Shown in pieces: positions 8,481 to 18,841 of a DNA stretch of 20,058 bases. The first letter of the stretch is position 1. Every line of letters starts with the position of its first letter. Source of the stretch: Choristocarpus tenellus KU-1152 (Eukaryota > Phaeophyceae); NCBI GenBank assembly GCA_964200185.2, contig CAXNAD020000420.1, positions 1 through 20,058 of the forward strand, written 5' to 3'. The position numbers and the translations under genes are program-made. The notes under the pieces were generated by a model. That model worked only from the letters and a program-made list of their open reading frames with translations. It had not been told where the DNA came from and did not search any database.

Positions 8481-9330
8481 TTGAGTCTATACTAGAAGGC
8501 CATTTAATTAGATTTGTCTATCTTAGCAACTGTTCCCTTTACACTCCTTCATTCATTGTATTTTCCCGCTTCTGAAAATCATAAACACTTTTTTCCCCAT
8601 GCTGGTAAAGATCCATTTTTTTGCTAAATTTTTTCTTGAGGTCAACAGGAGAATATCTAAGAGATTTAGTACATTTACACCAGTCACAGATACTATGTTG
8701 CAAGGGTAAAAAATCACAAGAACTCCTTCGCATCAACGAGTCATTCAAGCTAGGTCTGCCTTACGGTGCCTTACCCCTTCTCTCCATCTTCCTATAGGGG
8801 GAGTGACACACTATTGCGCTTGATGACAGATAGTTTTGGCATATTTCTCAGTATGAGGATAGACTGAAAAGTCTTGTCAACAGTGCTGATTGGTAAGAAA
8901 GTGTTGCGACCGCACACTGTGTGCGTGTATGTCAAATTCCTGTCTTTCCATTGGTCAACAATGTTATCTCATTGATGCCAAAAAAAAATTTCACTCCCTC
9001 CCCACCTTATCTTAAAGATACTCACTGAACTTACCTCGAAGTGGATGCATATTCCATTGAGCTCTCCTCTCTCTCTTTGTCTCTGGTATTAGTGATCACA
9101 CTCTCTACTTATGCTGTCATCACACTGACTGGCACATTTCATATCTCCCATGCATTATTTCAATAACATCTCTACTGGAGACTGTAATGTTTACTTCATG
9201 GGTGTCTCAACTGGGTAAGAAAGTTCTTCAGGGCAGACCAAGGTTAACATTGCTGACCAAGGGGAACACAGGAATTTGTGATACACGCATACTGCTTGTT
9301 TGTGTGCCTAGTTCGCAACAACAGTCAACC
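8481..9330. other. AT-rich region, no convincing gene
   Basis: A 69-codon minus-strand frame (8539-8748) contains CDWCKCTKSLRYSPVDL and is protein-like but isolated. Inverted CCAAT boxes occur at about 8886 (TGATTGGTAAG) and 8950 (CATTGGTCAAC). No exon pair could be built. Confidence 0.3.
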
Positions 9331-9510
9331 AATCAGCACCATTTACAGCTTCCCTCAGCCAATCAACATCCTCGCTTACACAAAAACCGGCCATCTAGAA
9401 TGTTGGATATGTTTTCACACACCCTTATTACTTTGGAGATTCCTATGTATCTCCTCTTGACCCGTCCTTGTAACTATAAAAAGTGTGCTATCTCTGTTCA
9501 TACTGTCACC
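9325..9510 (+). promoter_or_regulatory. CCAAT/TATA cluster, possible plus-strand promoter
   Basis: Two CCAATCA motifs about 29 bp apart (near 9329 and 9358) are followed by ACTATAAAAAGTG at about 9472-9484. That is the usual order and spacing for a eukaryotic core promoter, predicting a start near 9505. Downstream only the short frame MVYLGKKLMAV (9538) is seen before a stop, so a transcribed gene is not demonstrated. The 112-codon plus-strand frame at 9187-9525 runs through the motifs and is not called. Confidence 0.35.
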
Positions 9511-9525
9511 ATTTGTAGTAGATAG

Positions 9526-9793
9526 GGTGATGCCAGTATGGTGTACCTGGGAAAGAAGCTGATGGCAGTGTGATAGTTGCAGCTTATACTTTGAAGTGCC
9601 ACAATTGGTTTATCTTACCAGTCATTTTGACCCACTGGCACACCAATACTTGCTTCGCAGTGATCTCACACTCAAAGTAGTTTTAATCAAAATCCGCGAC
9701 CCCCACAACCCTAAATTATGTTTAGATCCCTGCTGCCTTGTCTTAGTAGAAGTACATAGTTGGAGTAAGAATTTAATATATTGCAGAGTAAAT
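9526..9793. other. Spacer without recognisable gene
   Basis: Overlapping frames of about 70 codons occur on both strands (9596-9817 and 9622-9840), but both run into family A copy 4. They show no domain, splice signal or start context. Confidence 0.4.
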
Positions 9794-10052
9794 GAGCCAA
9801 AGTATCTTAGAGGGTAGGGCCGCATCCATTTGGGGGCCAAAATCCAATGTTGCGATTTTGATTTAATTTTGGTTGTCGTGTTTGTTAGGAAGTGTCAGTA
9901 TCCTTGTCCTGGACACACATTTTCATAACGTATACATTTGACCTACTCCGAAACATTTTGGAGTGGGAAAATATCATTAAAAAAAATACGGGAAGCCAAA
10001 CCCCAAATGGACAAACAGGGCAAAACTCATACCCTCTAAGATACTTTCATTC
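9794..10052 (-). mobile_element. MITE family A, copy 4
   Basis: This is a well-preserved reversed copy of about 259 bp. The left end is GAGCCAAAGTATCTTAGAGG and the right end CCTCTAAGATACTTTCATTC. CATCCATTTGGGGGCCAAAA lies near the left, CCCCAAATGGACAAACAGGG near the right, and the palindromic centre CTACTCCGAAACATTTTGG at about 9942-9967. No target duplication is clear (flanks AGTAAAT and AATAAAT are both AT-rich). Confidence 0.85.
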
Positions 10053-10837
10053 AATAAATTTGAGAATTGTGATATTGGCTGTTCTGTTTGTATGAAGCAT
10101 CATATCACTTTCACGGTTATAATACATACTGACCATATTTTAATCTTAACCGATATAGTGGATGAAGGGTTATCTTTCCCATCTTAGAGCACAATGTATG
10201 TCATATATTTAACAGAATATATATACTGTATGTGCATATATGCCTGCAAGTAATCTCAAAAGGGTGCAGCCGCAAAAGAAGCAGATTTACCAACAAATGC
10301 TAATATACTATCTGTCCAGAGAACTCAACTCCATGAATTTCTACGCAGAGCTATTTTAAGAGCAATAGCACAGCAATGCAATGTAACAGATGTAGTAATT
10401 TGGTGACTTGGCAAAAAAAATTCTATTGTATTTGATTGAAATATCATAGCCAAGTATATATTCTCTCACGTGCTTACTTCCTTGTATCAAGTCACATCAA
10501 GAGCTATATACCTGGTATCATTGTTAATTCAGGTAATGGATACCTGAAAAAAGAAAACACCAAGACTTGTGAGCCTACACTCAAGTAATAAAAATCATAC
10601 AAATACTATCAGCTTGTAGGGCAGAGAATTTGTCAGTGTCCCCTAAAGAAATAGTATGCTTCGAAGTGATTAGAGTACCCAGTACTTCAAATTAGTAACA
10701 CATGATCTCTATCTGCAATCACAACTTTCCCCTCTTCCATCACAATAACAATGAATGATTTTTTGAGAAAAATATATTGCAATATTTTATGTTAATCATG
10801 GTGCAACTGACTAGTCCATAAGGTCCATAAGATAATA
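10053..10837. other. AT-rich intergenic DNA
   Basis: This contains ATATAT/TGTATGTGCATATATG dinucleotide-like runs at about 10195-10245 and A-rich tracts. No frame or repeat family was recognised. The right end is downstream of the minus-strand gene ending at 10838 and probably includes its 3' untranslated region (a non-canonical ACATAAAATA occurs at about 10787-10796). Confidence 0.45.
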
Positions 10838-11511
10838 TCAGGAATTCGTAGTCCATTCTTGATATTTTTCATCAATGCACAGGTCAGCAATAACGGGATT
10901 CCGAGAGGGGAAACGTTGAGAACTCCAAAGGGTTGTGCCACCGACCGTGTGGAAATTGTGTGAGCTGTGAACAAATAGTGAGAGTTCGACTATGGAGCCC
11001 CTGCCCCTTTTTCTCCTGCTATATAGAACCTTAACAGTAACCTTACATGTATCATCTATTTGATTCCATTGAACCTTGCCATTCATACTCTTGTCGTGGA
11101 CAAGCTTCTTAAGGTAAGCGCCCAAGTCTCCTTCCATTATGCATCTGCTCTGCTGCAGCTACAGTGAAGATTATAATCTTCCGGGAGAGAAGGGAGAAGT
11201 GTGTCTGTCAGGTGGGTATCTCACCTGTCATAGTAGGCCGCATGCCCGGTCTCTACCATTCCAATAGTGGTAAGTTCAATGGTGCATGACGCTTCTGAGG
11301 GCAAGAAACACTGAGAATCTTCTATCACTTCTGTCGTCTGCAAGGAACGGAGGAGCTCGGCTCCTTCACCCGGTTTGTGAAATGACGAGGAGCGCAAGTT
11401 GGTGGTGGTCTCGCCCTCATCCCGGGCCCAATCCCATTGCAACAGCGTTGAGGCAGGGACAGGCGCAATCAGCATGGTCAAGAGAGTAACTACCGCTGAA
11501 ACGATATCCAT
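10838..11511 (-). CDS. Two-exon secreted protein with signal peptide
   Basis: Exon 1 (11511-11225) begins MDIVSAVVTLLTMLIAPVPA, a clear cleavable signal peptide. It continues with LRSSSFHKPGEGAELL and CFLPSEASCTIELTTIGM. At 11225 the frame meets CAG|GTGAGA, a good donor, just before a TGA. An 80-nt intron with a pyrimidine-rich stretch ends in tandem AGs; the acceptor at 11145 (GAGCAG) keeps the frame, while the others give TAA within a few codons. Exon 2 (11144-10838) encodes CIMEGDLGAYLKKLVHD and runs to NPVIADLCIDEKYQEW and the stop. The total is 197 residues with five cysteines. The product is probably exported or enters the secretory pathway; no membrane anchor was seen and no family was recognised. 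The ATG is 85 bp downstream of the preceding gene's stop on the same strand. Confidence 0.75.
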
Positions 11512-11593
11512 ACGAAGAGATTCTCTTTTTTTCCTGCCGCGAAGAGGGACGGTTAGGGCAGGGGTGCGTTAAGGAATGAAGGTTGCTATAGGG

Positions 11594-11602
11594 AGTTTAT
11601 AA
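11594..11602 (-). promoter_or_regulatory. TATA-like element overlapping the upstream gene's stop
   Basis: On the minus strand GATTATAAACTCC contains TATAAA about 86 bp before the ATG at 11511. The same bases include the TAA stop (11599-11597) of the gene ending there. The position is plausible for a core promoter of the secreted-protein gene, but TATAAA in AT-rich DNA is common. Confidence 0.4.
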
Positions 11603-12551
11603 TCTACTGACCACTGTACGTTTGAAACGTTTGCAATGTTGTGCAAGGCATTTTCGTTCGATCTTTTTCCCCAGTTGCAGCAGGACATCATCTATCCCTA
11701 TCCTCTTGAGGGTTGGCTGGACTTGAGTGGTGTACTTGTGCACCCTCTGTTGACTATGTTGATCACATTGCGTCCATCAACGGTAGACCAACCCTCTCAT
11801 TTCACGTCCTTGCAAATATCCGTTTACCTCTACGCACATAATAAGGCCCACAAGATATAGTGGGTGTAAGAAAAAACCCAGGAAACAGCATAGACTTACC
11901 GCCTGGATGTGTGTGGATTTTCTTCTCCAATGATCAGAACTAACCCGCCACTATAGCTCGAAACAACAAGACTAACTAACAGATCGCTATCCACTGTGCT
12001 GGCATACACGGGGTTCTACGAGAAGGAATATCAGTCACCAAGCGACTTCATCGGTTCCAAAAGAAGATTACTGGCCAAGTCATATGGCTAGCAAGGATAG
12101 GTCGATATCTTACCCACTACAGCACCAAGTAGACCAGGCACTAGGGAGCCTACAGAATATCTACTTCACGTCCAACACTAAAAACGTTGGCCACGACATC
12201 GAGCCTGTGATTGCCTAGCATCTCACCTAGCAATTACCGCTTGACGAGCCATCCTGGTACTCGTAGCCGCAGAGCTTCTAACAACGCGAAATGATTTTAT
12301 TTTCCTCTAGTCTAATAAAGGTCTCCGCCTGGACAGGGATCACCACGTCTACACCGCAGGATCACAAGTGCAATCGTAACCCTTTGGAATGCGATCCACG
12401 GGCAAGAGAGACTCAGCGAAGGATACAAGCGTCCAGGTTGGCGCGCTTGGCTGGAGAGAATAACAAGGAGTTAGTTCCCTGTAGGGCTTTAGGGGAGACA
12501 CAGACAAGAAGGAATCACTTAAAGTCCCAGAAGGAGGGGCGAAGACATGAA
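11597..12551 (-). CDS. Six-exon putative membrane protein with basic tail (5' end not found)
   Basis: The exons are 12551-12355, 12306-12227, 12160-12114, 11993-11900, 11829-11806 and 11753-11597. Joined, they give 198 residues in one frame to TAA. Best splice sites: acceptor GATTACTATTCAG before exon 1, donors GTGAGA, GTAAGA and GTAAGT, acceptor ATGTGCGTAG. The introns are 48, 66, 120, 70 and 52 nt. Exon 1 encodes a Ser/Pro/Cys part (APPSGTLSDSFLSVSPLK, CYSLQPSAPTW, GYDCTCDPA). The middle exons are hydrophobic (VGSLVPGLLGAVV, DLLVSLVVSSYSGGLVLII). The last encodes a strongly basic tail (LGKKIERKCLAQHCKRFKRT). An alternative junction (donor at 12120, acceptor CTCGTAG at 12016) also keeps the frame and adds NPVYAST. 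Exon 5 is only 24 nt. The first exon and start codon are missing. Family unknown. Plus-strand frames at 12291-12689 and 11636-11860 are antisense. Confidence 0.72.
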
Positions 12552-13740
12552 CTGAATAGTAATCAAGTCAATGTATCAATATCGTATCCAGAGAAGATGA
12601 TTCACTCCCAACTATATGTCAAAAAGAGTGTGGGGGTTCTACAGAACCAAACACCAAGATCTCAGATTTTGAATATTGAGACGATTTGAATATCTTATTT
12701 GAACCTTTTCAGAACATTAAGGTATAACAACCAGTCGGGTCTCTATCTACCAATAAAAACTAACACAATCCAAGATAATAGTGGTATAATATGTTCTATC
12801 CAATGAAATTTATATATTGTATATTATTCATATTACTATTACAAAAGACATTTTTCAAGTTACTTGAGATTGTGAAAAATGAAAACAAGTCGACAAGTTG
12901 TTAGTAATGAAGGGGTGTCCTGCCGTCGTCGCCACTGTGAAACAGAAACAACAAGCCAACAGGTTCTTCGTAATGAAGAGGAGGGAGAAGACCCACAGGA
13001 GGCAAGAAGGAAAAGGAGAGAGAGAAAGAAGTCAAGAGGGAGAGCAATCCCTCAGAAGATCACTCGGGAAAGGAGTGTGAACAAGTAAGTGGTAACTGAA
13101 TGAGAGGGGTTTTACAAGGTCCCCTCGAACTACCAGCTCTTACTTCGAGCAGATGTTACATTCAACATGCAAGAACCAATGTCATATGAATATCAGATTC
13201 TTCTAGATAGGTTACCTTCAGCGTATATACCTTCTTTGGAAGATGGCTCTCACAAGATCACCCTTCTTACATACCTGTATTTATGGCGTATTGTGGTCTT
13301 CCACTTCTTACTTACACCAAATCGAATTTCATCCACACCCCTAAACACACGCGTTTTCCACATGAACGTTATTTTTTGGACACTTGGCTTCAATACACCA
13401 AAAAATAACCAAATTTTGAAACGGTTTCAATAGACCAGAAAATAATCAAAGTGTGAGGGTTACACACGTTGAGATGATATTAAATGTAGTGTACGTCAAA
13501 AGCTGTCTTGTCTTTCACTGTCTTTCTTTTAAGTCTTACTTACTTTGGTATGTGCAATGAACATATTTGTCTTGTACATATTGTGGTTAAAGAAAAAGAA
13601 TAAACATGAAGTAAAGAAAACAGTGTATCAAAATATTTGGTATATTATGTTATTACGAATTTTATTTAAATATTTAATAGAAACCACAACATACTGAAGT
13701 TCCTGACTCCCCTGACGGCATCGATTTTTTATGATGGCGT
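12552..13740. other. Unresolved region upstream of the six-exon gene
   Basis: The missing 5' exons may lie here. On the minus strand GTAAGT- and GTAAGA-type donors follow short ATG-led stretches (MWKTRVFRGVDEIRFG near 13366, MLNVTSAR near 13172), but I could not build a continuous model. An A/G-rich plus-strand tract at about 12975-13060 explains the Lys/Arg/Glu-rich frames there. A plus-strand frame of 88 codons (13167-13433) is unrecognised. From 13440 to 13740 the DNA is AT-rich. Confidence 0.3.
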
Positions 13741-14935
13741 ACCAGTGAATCACTGTGCTTGGAAACACATGAAGTGGGCCTTCATGCCAACCAGCACAGG
13801 CGGTGTAGATATCTCTTTCGTGATCCATCAGCATGTTGCTTTTGTATGCTCATTGGCAGCTTCCCTCCCCTCCCTCCTTACACGACAACTAGATATACCT
13901 GGCAAGGGATTTACTGCTGCTATCTGCTCCAGGCCGACAATATTTGTCGCTGGAGTTTCTGTCTAATCATCTACGTCCCCTGTGGAGGACTTGGCCCTGA
14001 TCATTGGCCAGGGATGGGTGGACTTTGGTTATACTTCCCCACCAAGGCAACCTCCAGAAGTACACGTAGTGGCTGCACATGGTGTAAGAGAGACACCCAG
14101 GCGGTCCCAGCACGAGATTGCCTGCCTACTCGAACAAATCCCTTTAGGACTCTTCCCGCTCCCAGCTAGTAAACCTCCCCACAGACTTCAAAACTCAACA
14201 GGAGTCTTCTACAATGACTTTGTCCCGTCACAGGAGCCAGTGTGATCAAGAGCCCGACGCTTGGGCCTCCACCCAGCCCCTCAAGCAACCTAGACAAGTA
14301 ACTCCTCCAGAACTCTGCCTCGTGGTGAACTGTTCATCTTCAAGGGTGGAGGAGCCACTCTTCAATGGCTGCACGCTGGAGAGATATAGGAGACAAGGGG
14401 TGGACATTGGATACGGTCACAGTTGCCCAAACCTGGTGATGAAGTACAGCAGCACTTTCCCATGATCCAGCAACTGAGCAGCTTCTCTGCAGGCAAATTG
14501 GTATCTCCCCTGCACTTGGGAGGACAGTATCCACTTCACAATCAATCACAATTTCTGTCAGTGTAGATGCGATTTTCGATGCAGGGACTCTCTCCAATGG
14601 AGCTACTGCCCTTACAGGGGAAAGGGATTACTCCTTGATGTGGCATTCACTCAAGCATTGATGTAGCATTCGTTCAAGCACAAGCGGACTGCCGCCTCCT
14701 CAATTAATCAACCAAAAACAGTGTCCCTGTTGCTGCAGCTGAGACCCGAAAGCATAATCACTGTGAGGGGTCTTTTGATCCTCATAGTTTAACCTCAAAA
14801 ACCTTCGCGGTAGTAGCTCCAGATATCCTGGCAAGCAGACAGAACAACCTCTGGATGAACTAGCGACACGTGCTGTAGGTGGACCCCATGCATACAACTG
14901 ACCCAGTGAATGGGAGTCTCTGCTTGAGCACAATC
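13740..14935. pseudogene. GC-richer island, possible degraded coding region
   Basis: Base composition rises above its AT-rich surroundings, and frames stay open for long stretches on both strands. The best minus-strand frame runs from 14933 to about 13985 with only a handful of stops (for example at 14700, about 14632, 14340 and about 14155). It includes IASTLTEIVIDCEVDTVLPS and SCSVAGSWESAAVLHHQVW. The plus strand has competing stretches such as SITISVSVDAIFDAGTL and CLVVNCSSSRVEEPLFNGC. I recognise no domain and cannot choose the strand. An old transposon open reading frame or a decayed host gene are both possible. Confidence 0.3.
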
Positions 14936-15416
14936 ACCTAGATACTCTTGCATCCAGTCCTCACAAGGGCACCTTTTGGGACAGTGCTTGATCGGTGAGT
15001 TCTCATTTGCGAAATCTCATGCAACATAGAATGAATATGTAGCGATGGGGACGGAGCTTCATATGGTGGACTTGGCAATTATCCATGCCATACAACCATC
15101 CATATAGCAGAAGTTAAAGCACCTTCAGAGAGTTGAGCATTTGAATAATCTTAAGCTCAACTTATACACTTGATGTTCTGTCATATACCACTTGGCTACA
15201 TTCCCAGAAATAATTTTCTGGGTTCTCGGACTTAGTGGTGGTATCAGCTCCATCAATTCTGATGCTTTCCAAAGTGAAACAAACTCATCAGTCTGCTAGT
15301 AGTTCCGGTCCAACGCCTTGATCCGCATGATATCTGCAGCCGTGCTAAAGAGATCAAAGATATCAAATATAAGAATATTGAGTTTCATACGCGAAGGAAC
15401 CTACCTCCATGGAGTA
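14936..15416. other. Spacer without recognisable gene
   Basis: Only short frames occur here and no repeat-family match was found. A 61-codon plus-strand frame (15318-15503) overlaps the next candidate exon and is not called. Confidence 0.35.
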
Positions 15417-15702
15417 TCAATATTGTCGTGTAATAAGTGGGTTTACAATGTTGGATGTTTGAGAAATCAAGTTGAGTTGTGGTTGGATGGTTTGATCGAT
15501 TGAAGGCATATTGTACCTTTGAAGTTGTTGTTTGTGGTCTTTATCCTCGTGTATGTTGTTGATGTAGAGTCGTTGAACTTGATTATCTCCCGTACTTAGT
15601 TGTGGAGTGTACAGGATGAATGCAGTGACCAGGAAACGACACTCCAGATGTCCAATATTCCACACATGAAGCATTTGTTCACCTGATGTATAAACAGGGA
15701 AA
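15417..15702 (-). CDS. Possible terminal exon, Asn/Gln-rich
   Basis: The minus-strand frame is open from a stop at about 15703 to 15417. It reads PVYTSGEQMLHVWNIGHL, then a hydrophobic patch CRFLVTAFILYTPQL, then an Asn/Gln-rich tail (INNIHEDKDHKQQLQRYNM, QPQLNLISQTSNIVNPL) and stop. The plan (hydrophobic segment then tail) resembles the last exons of other minus-strand genes in the window. Possible acceptors are TTATACATCAG and GGTGAAG. No upstream exon was established, so this remains a candidate only. Confidence 0.35.
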
Positions 15703-17608
15703 GACCTTCACCTTTCGCTAAACTGTTACCAAGGAAAGGGGGTGGTGCTAGCATGAAGCAAATACACTCTTGTAATCACCAGAACCACTACCACCACTGT
15801 AAAACTATGTCCTGGTCAGGTCCGGAAATTAAAATCCTTAGAGATGGATACACGAGTGAACGAGCTTGGCCCACATCCTAAGTCCCCTTTCCCGAGTTAT
15901 TTGAAAATGATTCCTCGGGGTACCAATCACAATTTGGAATTGTGTACGATAGATAAACAGTATATATAATAGTTTGCAAATCGAACTTGCATCTTTTGGT
16001 TAACACTGAGGAAACACCTGAATTTCGTGTGCTATCCGTGTTGATTAAAATATTGTTACTACTACTGAAAACATTGATCTTCACTTACAACAAATATAGT
16101 TGTACTCTATTTCAGTGTAGGTATAGAATACAACATTTCTGCAATTAATACAATTAGTAACCTAAATCATTAAGTATTTCTTTACACCAACATGCTACTC
16201 CCTACATTACACTTTGAAGCACATTATTACTATAGTTGACAAAGGTGAATATACTACTTCCTACTTATTGATTCTTGAATCATGTATACACCTGATTTTA
16301 GTGTATCATCCAATTTGTTGAATCGATTATGTGAATAACACATTTTCCTTACCGTTTACAGTATACCTCCAAGTCCATACCAACTTCCAGTAACTAAATA
16401 AATAGTAAATGTTCTGTCACTCAAACTGATCTGGTTATATCTTGGGTCACATTTTTTGTGGGTAACATGATGAGCATTAATAGACCACATGCAATTTTTT
16501 TTTGCATTATCAGATCCCCTGTCTGTGTACGTACCTACCTCCCTGATGATTGATGCTAGCTAGGAATAACCATATGTTACAAAAAGGGGGTTTACATCAA
16601 GTGGTTATTGACGAGGTGAATATCTATTTGTATGATAGAGAGGAATAACTGATTAGTGGTTTCCACGCATTGCCTTACAGTATTCTTATGTTGAGGACAT
16701 TTTATACACATATGTATATAGTTTTCGTTGGTTTCCCCCTGACACATCTGCAAAATGTCAGAGGGCATAATAATAAAATAGAGAGGAACAATTCGAAATG
16801 TTATCACCTCAAATTTTGGACTAGGAATTTTCAGGCAACATGATATCAATGCAGCCAAGAAAGGTCTCTAAACAATACATAAACCTATTGTAATCTTATC
16901 GGTAGTTACGGGGGTAAAATGGTTCTGTTCTTATACATAAATATCTATAATTTTTAGAAATATGGACCTCAACAAATATGTATGTATATTTGTAAGGACT
17001 GGAAAATAAAATTATAGACAAAAATAAATTGATGAACAAATAAATAGATTATATATTTTCCAACAACAGAACATCCCCATTCCGTCGACATCTATCAGGG
17101 GTCCGGAAAACCCCAGCAATTTGAATGACAAGAATATTACTTACACAAAAATAAGATACCTAACAGTGAAATTTCATTTTTTTAAATCCGGTTACATTCC
17201 AAGATGTCACCAGTTGTTTTCATGTTAAAACTTTTCGATTATACGTTACAACAGTCAGAGCACGCCAAAATATGGGGGAGACAATGGTCGAACATAGGTA
17301 TACACGCCCCAGAAAAACATATGGACTCATACATGTGTTCGCATCCCTGAATGCAGAATTCGCAAAAATGTATAATATTCTCCATTACTACATAATGTTC
17401 TTCTTTGATATTTTGTTTTAGTCAAATGTAAACGTCTCATTTGTCTACACACCTTGTCATTTAAAGAGTCGTGTATAGAATACAGTCAACCTCAAGGTGA
17501 GCCCGCAAAATTGCCCTCTGGCCTTACAAACTTCGGCAATAATATGACTTGATGACTTCTTGAGCACCCTGTGTATTCGTCGAACCCCCTACTGCACGTA
17601 GTATAATA
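15703..17608. other. Long AT-rich region, no gene seen
   Basis: Frames are short and broken on both strands; the longest are 68 codons (15878-16084, minus) and 88 codons (16592-16858, minus). Neither has a domain or splice context I trust. No family A, B or C element was recognised. Poly-T and poly-A runs and TATATA tracts are frequent. Confidence 0.45.
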
Positions 17609-17889
17609 TCAGAAGTGGCCACCTATTAAGTTGAAATCTAGCTCCCAGCAGCGGAGTTTTCTCCGAATATACATAGATGCAACTTTTCTCCCCCCAACCT
17701 GGTATGATGGGTAAATAGGAAGATGCATGTTGGGGGTAGTGCATGAGTTGTTTAGTTGTACAACGTACACCTCTAGTAATATAGTAACTACTAATCTGGT
17801 GCGGTCTGACACTTCTGGCAAAATCGAGACAGCATCGTCTCCCAAGTTCTCAGTCAGAGAATTAGAAAAAAATAACATGATAGAGTCAT
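17609..17889 (-). CDS. Candidate exon, unrecognised
   Basis: After a possible acceptor (ATAAATAG) the minus strand reads NSLTENLGDDAVSILPEV, then RLVVTILLEVYVVQL and CTTPNMHLPIYPSYQVGG to a stop at 17609. The sequence is protein-like and moderately hydrophobic. The plus strand over the same bases (17727-17951) is also open and protein-like (SSPKFSVRELEKNNMIE), so the strand is uncertain. No partner exon was found. Confidence 0.3.
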
Positions 17890-18020
17890 CTATTTATCCA
17901 ATTACCTATTTTCTACACGAATTTCGTGATTCCACTCTCCAGTCCCATTGACAACAAAAAGCATTTTTTTAAACACAATTTTTTGGTCAGAATGATACAT
18001 TTAATAGAACCACTTTGCTA

Positions 18021-18266
18021 CTCACTCAAAGTGAGAGGTACCTAGGGCTGCATTCTAAGGATGCTGACAAGTGTGTGCAAATTTCGGCTTTTTTTACAAA
18101 TAATCCGTGTAGGGAACTTTCTGAACCCTGTTGAAAATCATTAGACGATAGATAAATCAACGCTTTCGATTTAGTGTGAGTACTTCGCCCATCCATAGAA
18201 ATATATGTGAATTACAGACGACGAAAAGTTGGCTTAAAATGCAAAACGCCCAAAACCCGGATACCT
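18021..18266 (+). mobile_element. Repeat family C, copy 2
   Basis: The left end is GTGAGAGGTACCTAGGGCTG then CATTCTAAGGATGCTGAC. The right end is GGCTTAAAATGCAAAACGCC then CAAAACCCGG. The body aligns with copy 1 through TGCAAATTTCGGC, CTGTTGAAAAT and ATCCATAGAAATA. The inverted pair is CTGCATTCTAAGG with CTTAAAATGCA. Confidence 0.7.
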
Positions 18267-18841
18267 TTTGTTTACTTTGACTCACTACCTGGATAAACTC
18301 CGTGTTCCATGAGTTCAAAAGCCTTCCACGCCGGACTTTATTCATGGAGGACATTATGAGAATATACCACAACTGTACAACAAACAGTACAGCAGTATTT
18401 TATAGTACACAGCAGTAGTTTTATTTTTATAATTTTGCTCTCTGACTTTTTGCAAACGTATGTAGTTTTATTCGTAACTATTACTACTTATAAGAACATC
18501 ACAGGTCTGAATCCTGTCAAACAAGGTAGATAGTAAGCATTACATTGTGGGCCAACCACCAACCCTTGATAAATGCCTGAACAGGTATAAGGTAGGGCAA
18601 CGGTTTGAAGGGAAGGGGGGTTGTCTGACGATAGTTACAATATCCATTGATGTATTAATATCAAATACTATACGATTTGCGAACCAAAAGCTTTTTTTAA
18701 AGTCACACACAGGTGATCTTTTTGGGGGTGGCATGGAGACCTTTGTTTGACCTTTTGATTATTTTTCAGATGTACGATTATGAAGAAACCTCAAACTGTG
18801 TAAATATGGGTAGGTATGTAGCTGTGCCAGAACCCGACCTA
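18267..18841. other. AT-rich spacer downstream of the next gene
   Basis: Two mutually antisense frames of about 65 codons overlap at 18540-18750 and neither is recognisable. The right part is probably the 3' untranslated region of the gene ending at 18842. Confidence 0.35.

Noticed and set aside
1269-10052. Family A copies as structured regulatory RNAs or a CRISPR array
   Set aside because: The copies are kilobases apart, occur in both orientations and have inverted termini, and one has a target duplication. They are mobile elements.
12291-12689. 132-codon plus-strand frame
   Set aside because: It is antisense to two exons with good splice sites of the minus-strand gene at 11597-12551, and its composition is not domain-like.
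12975-13060. Lys/Arg/Glu-rich plus-strand frames
   Set aside because: They are explained by an A/G-rich tract. Two frames give similar low-complexity peptides.
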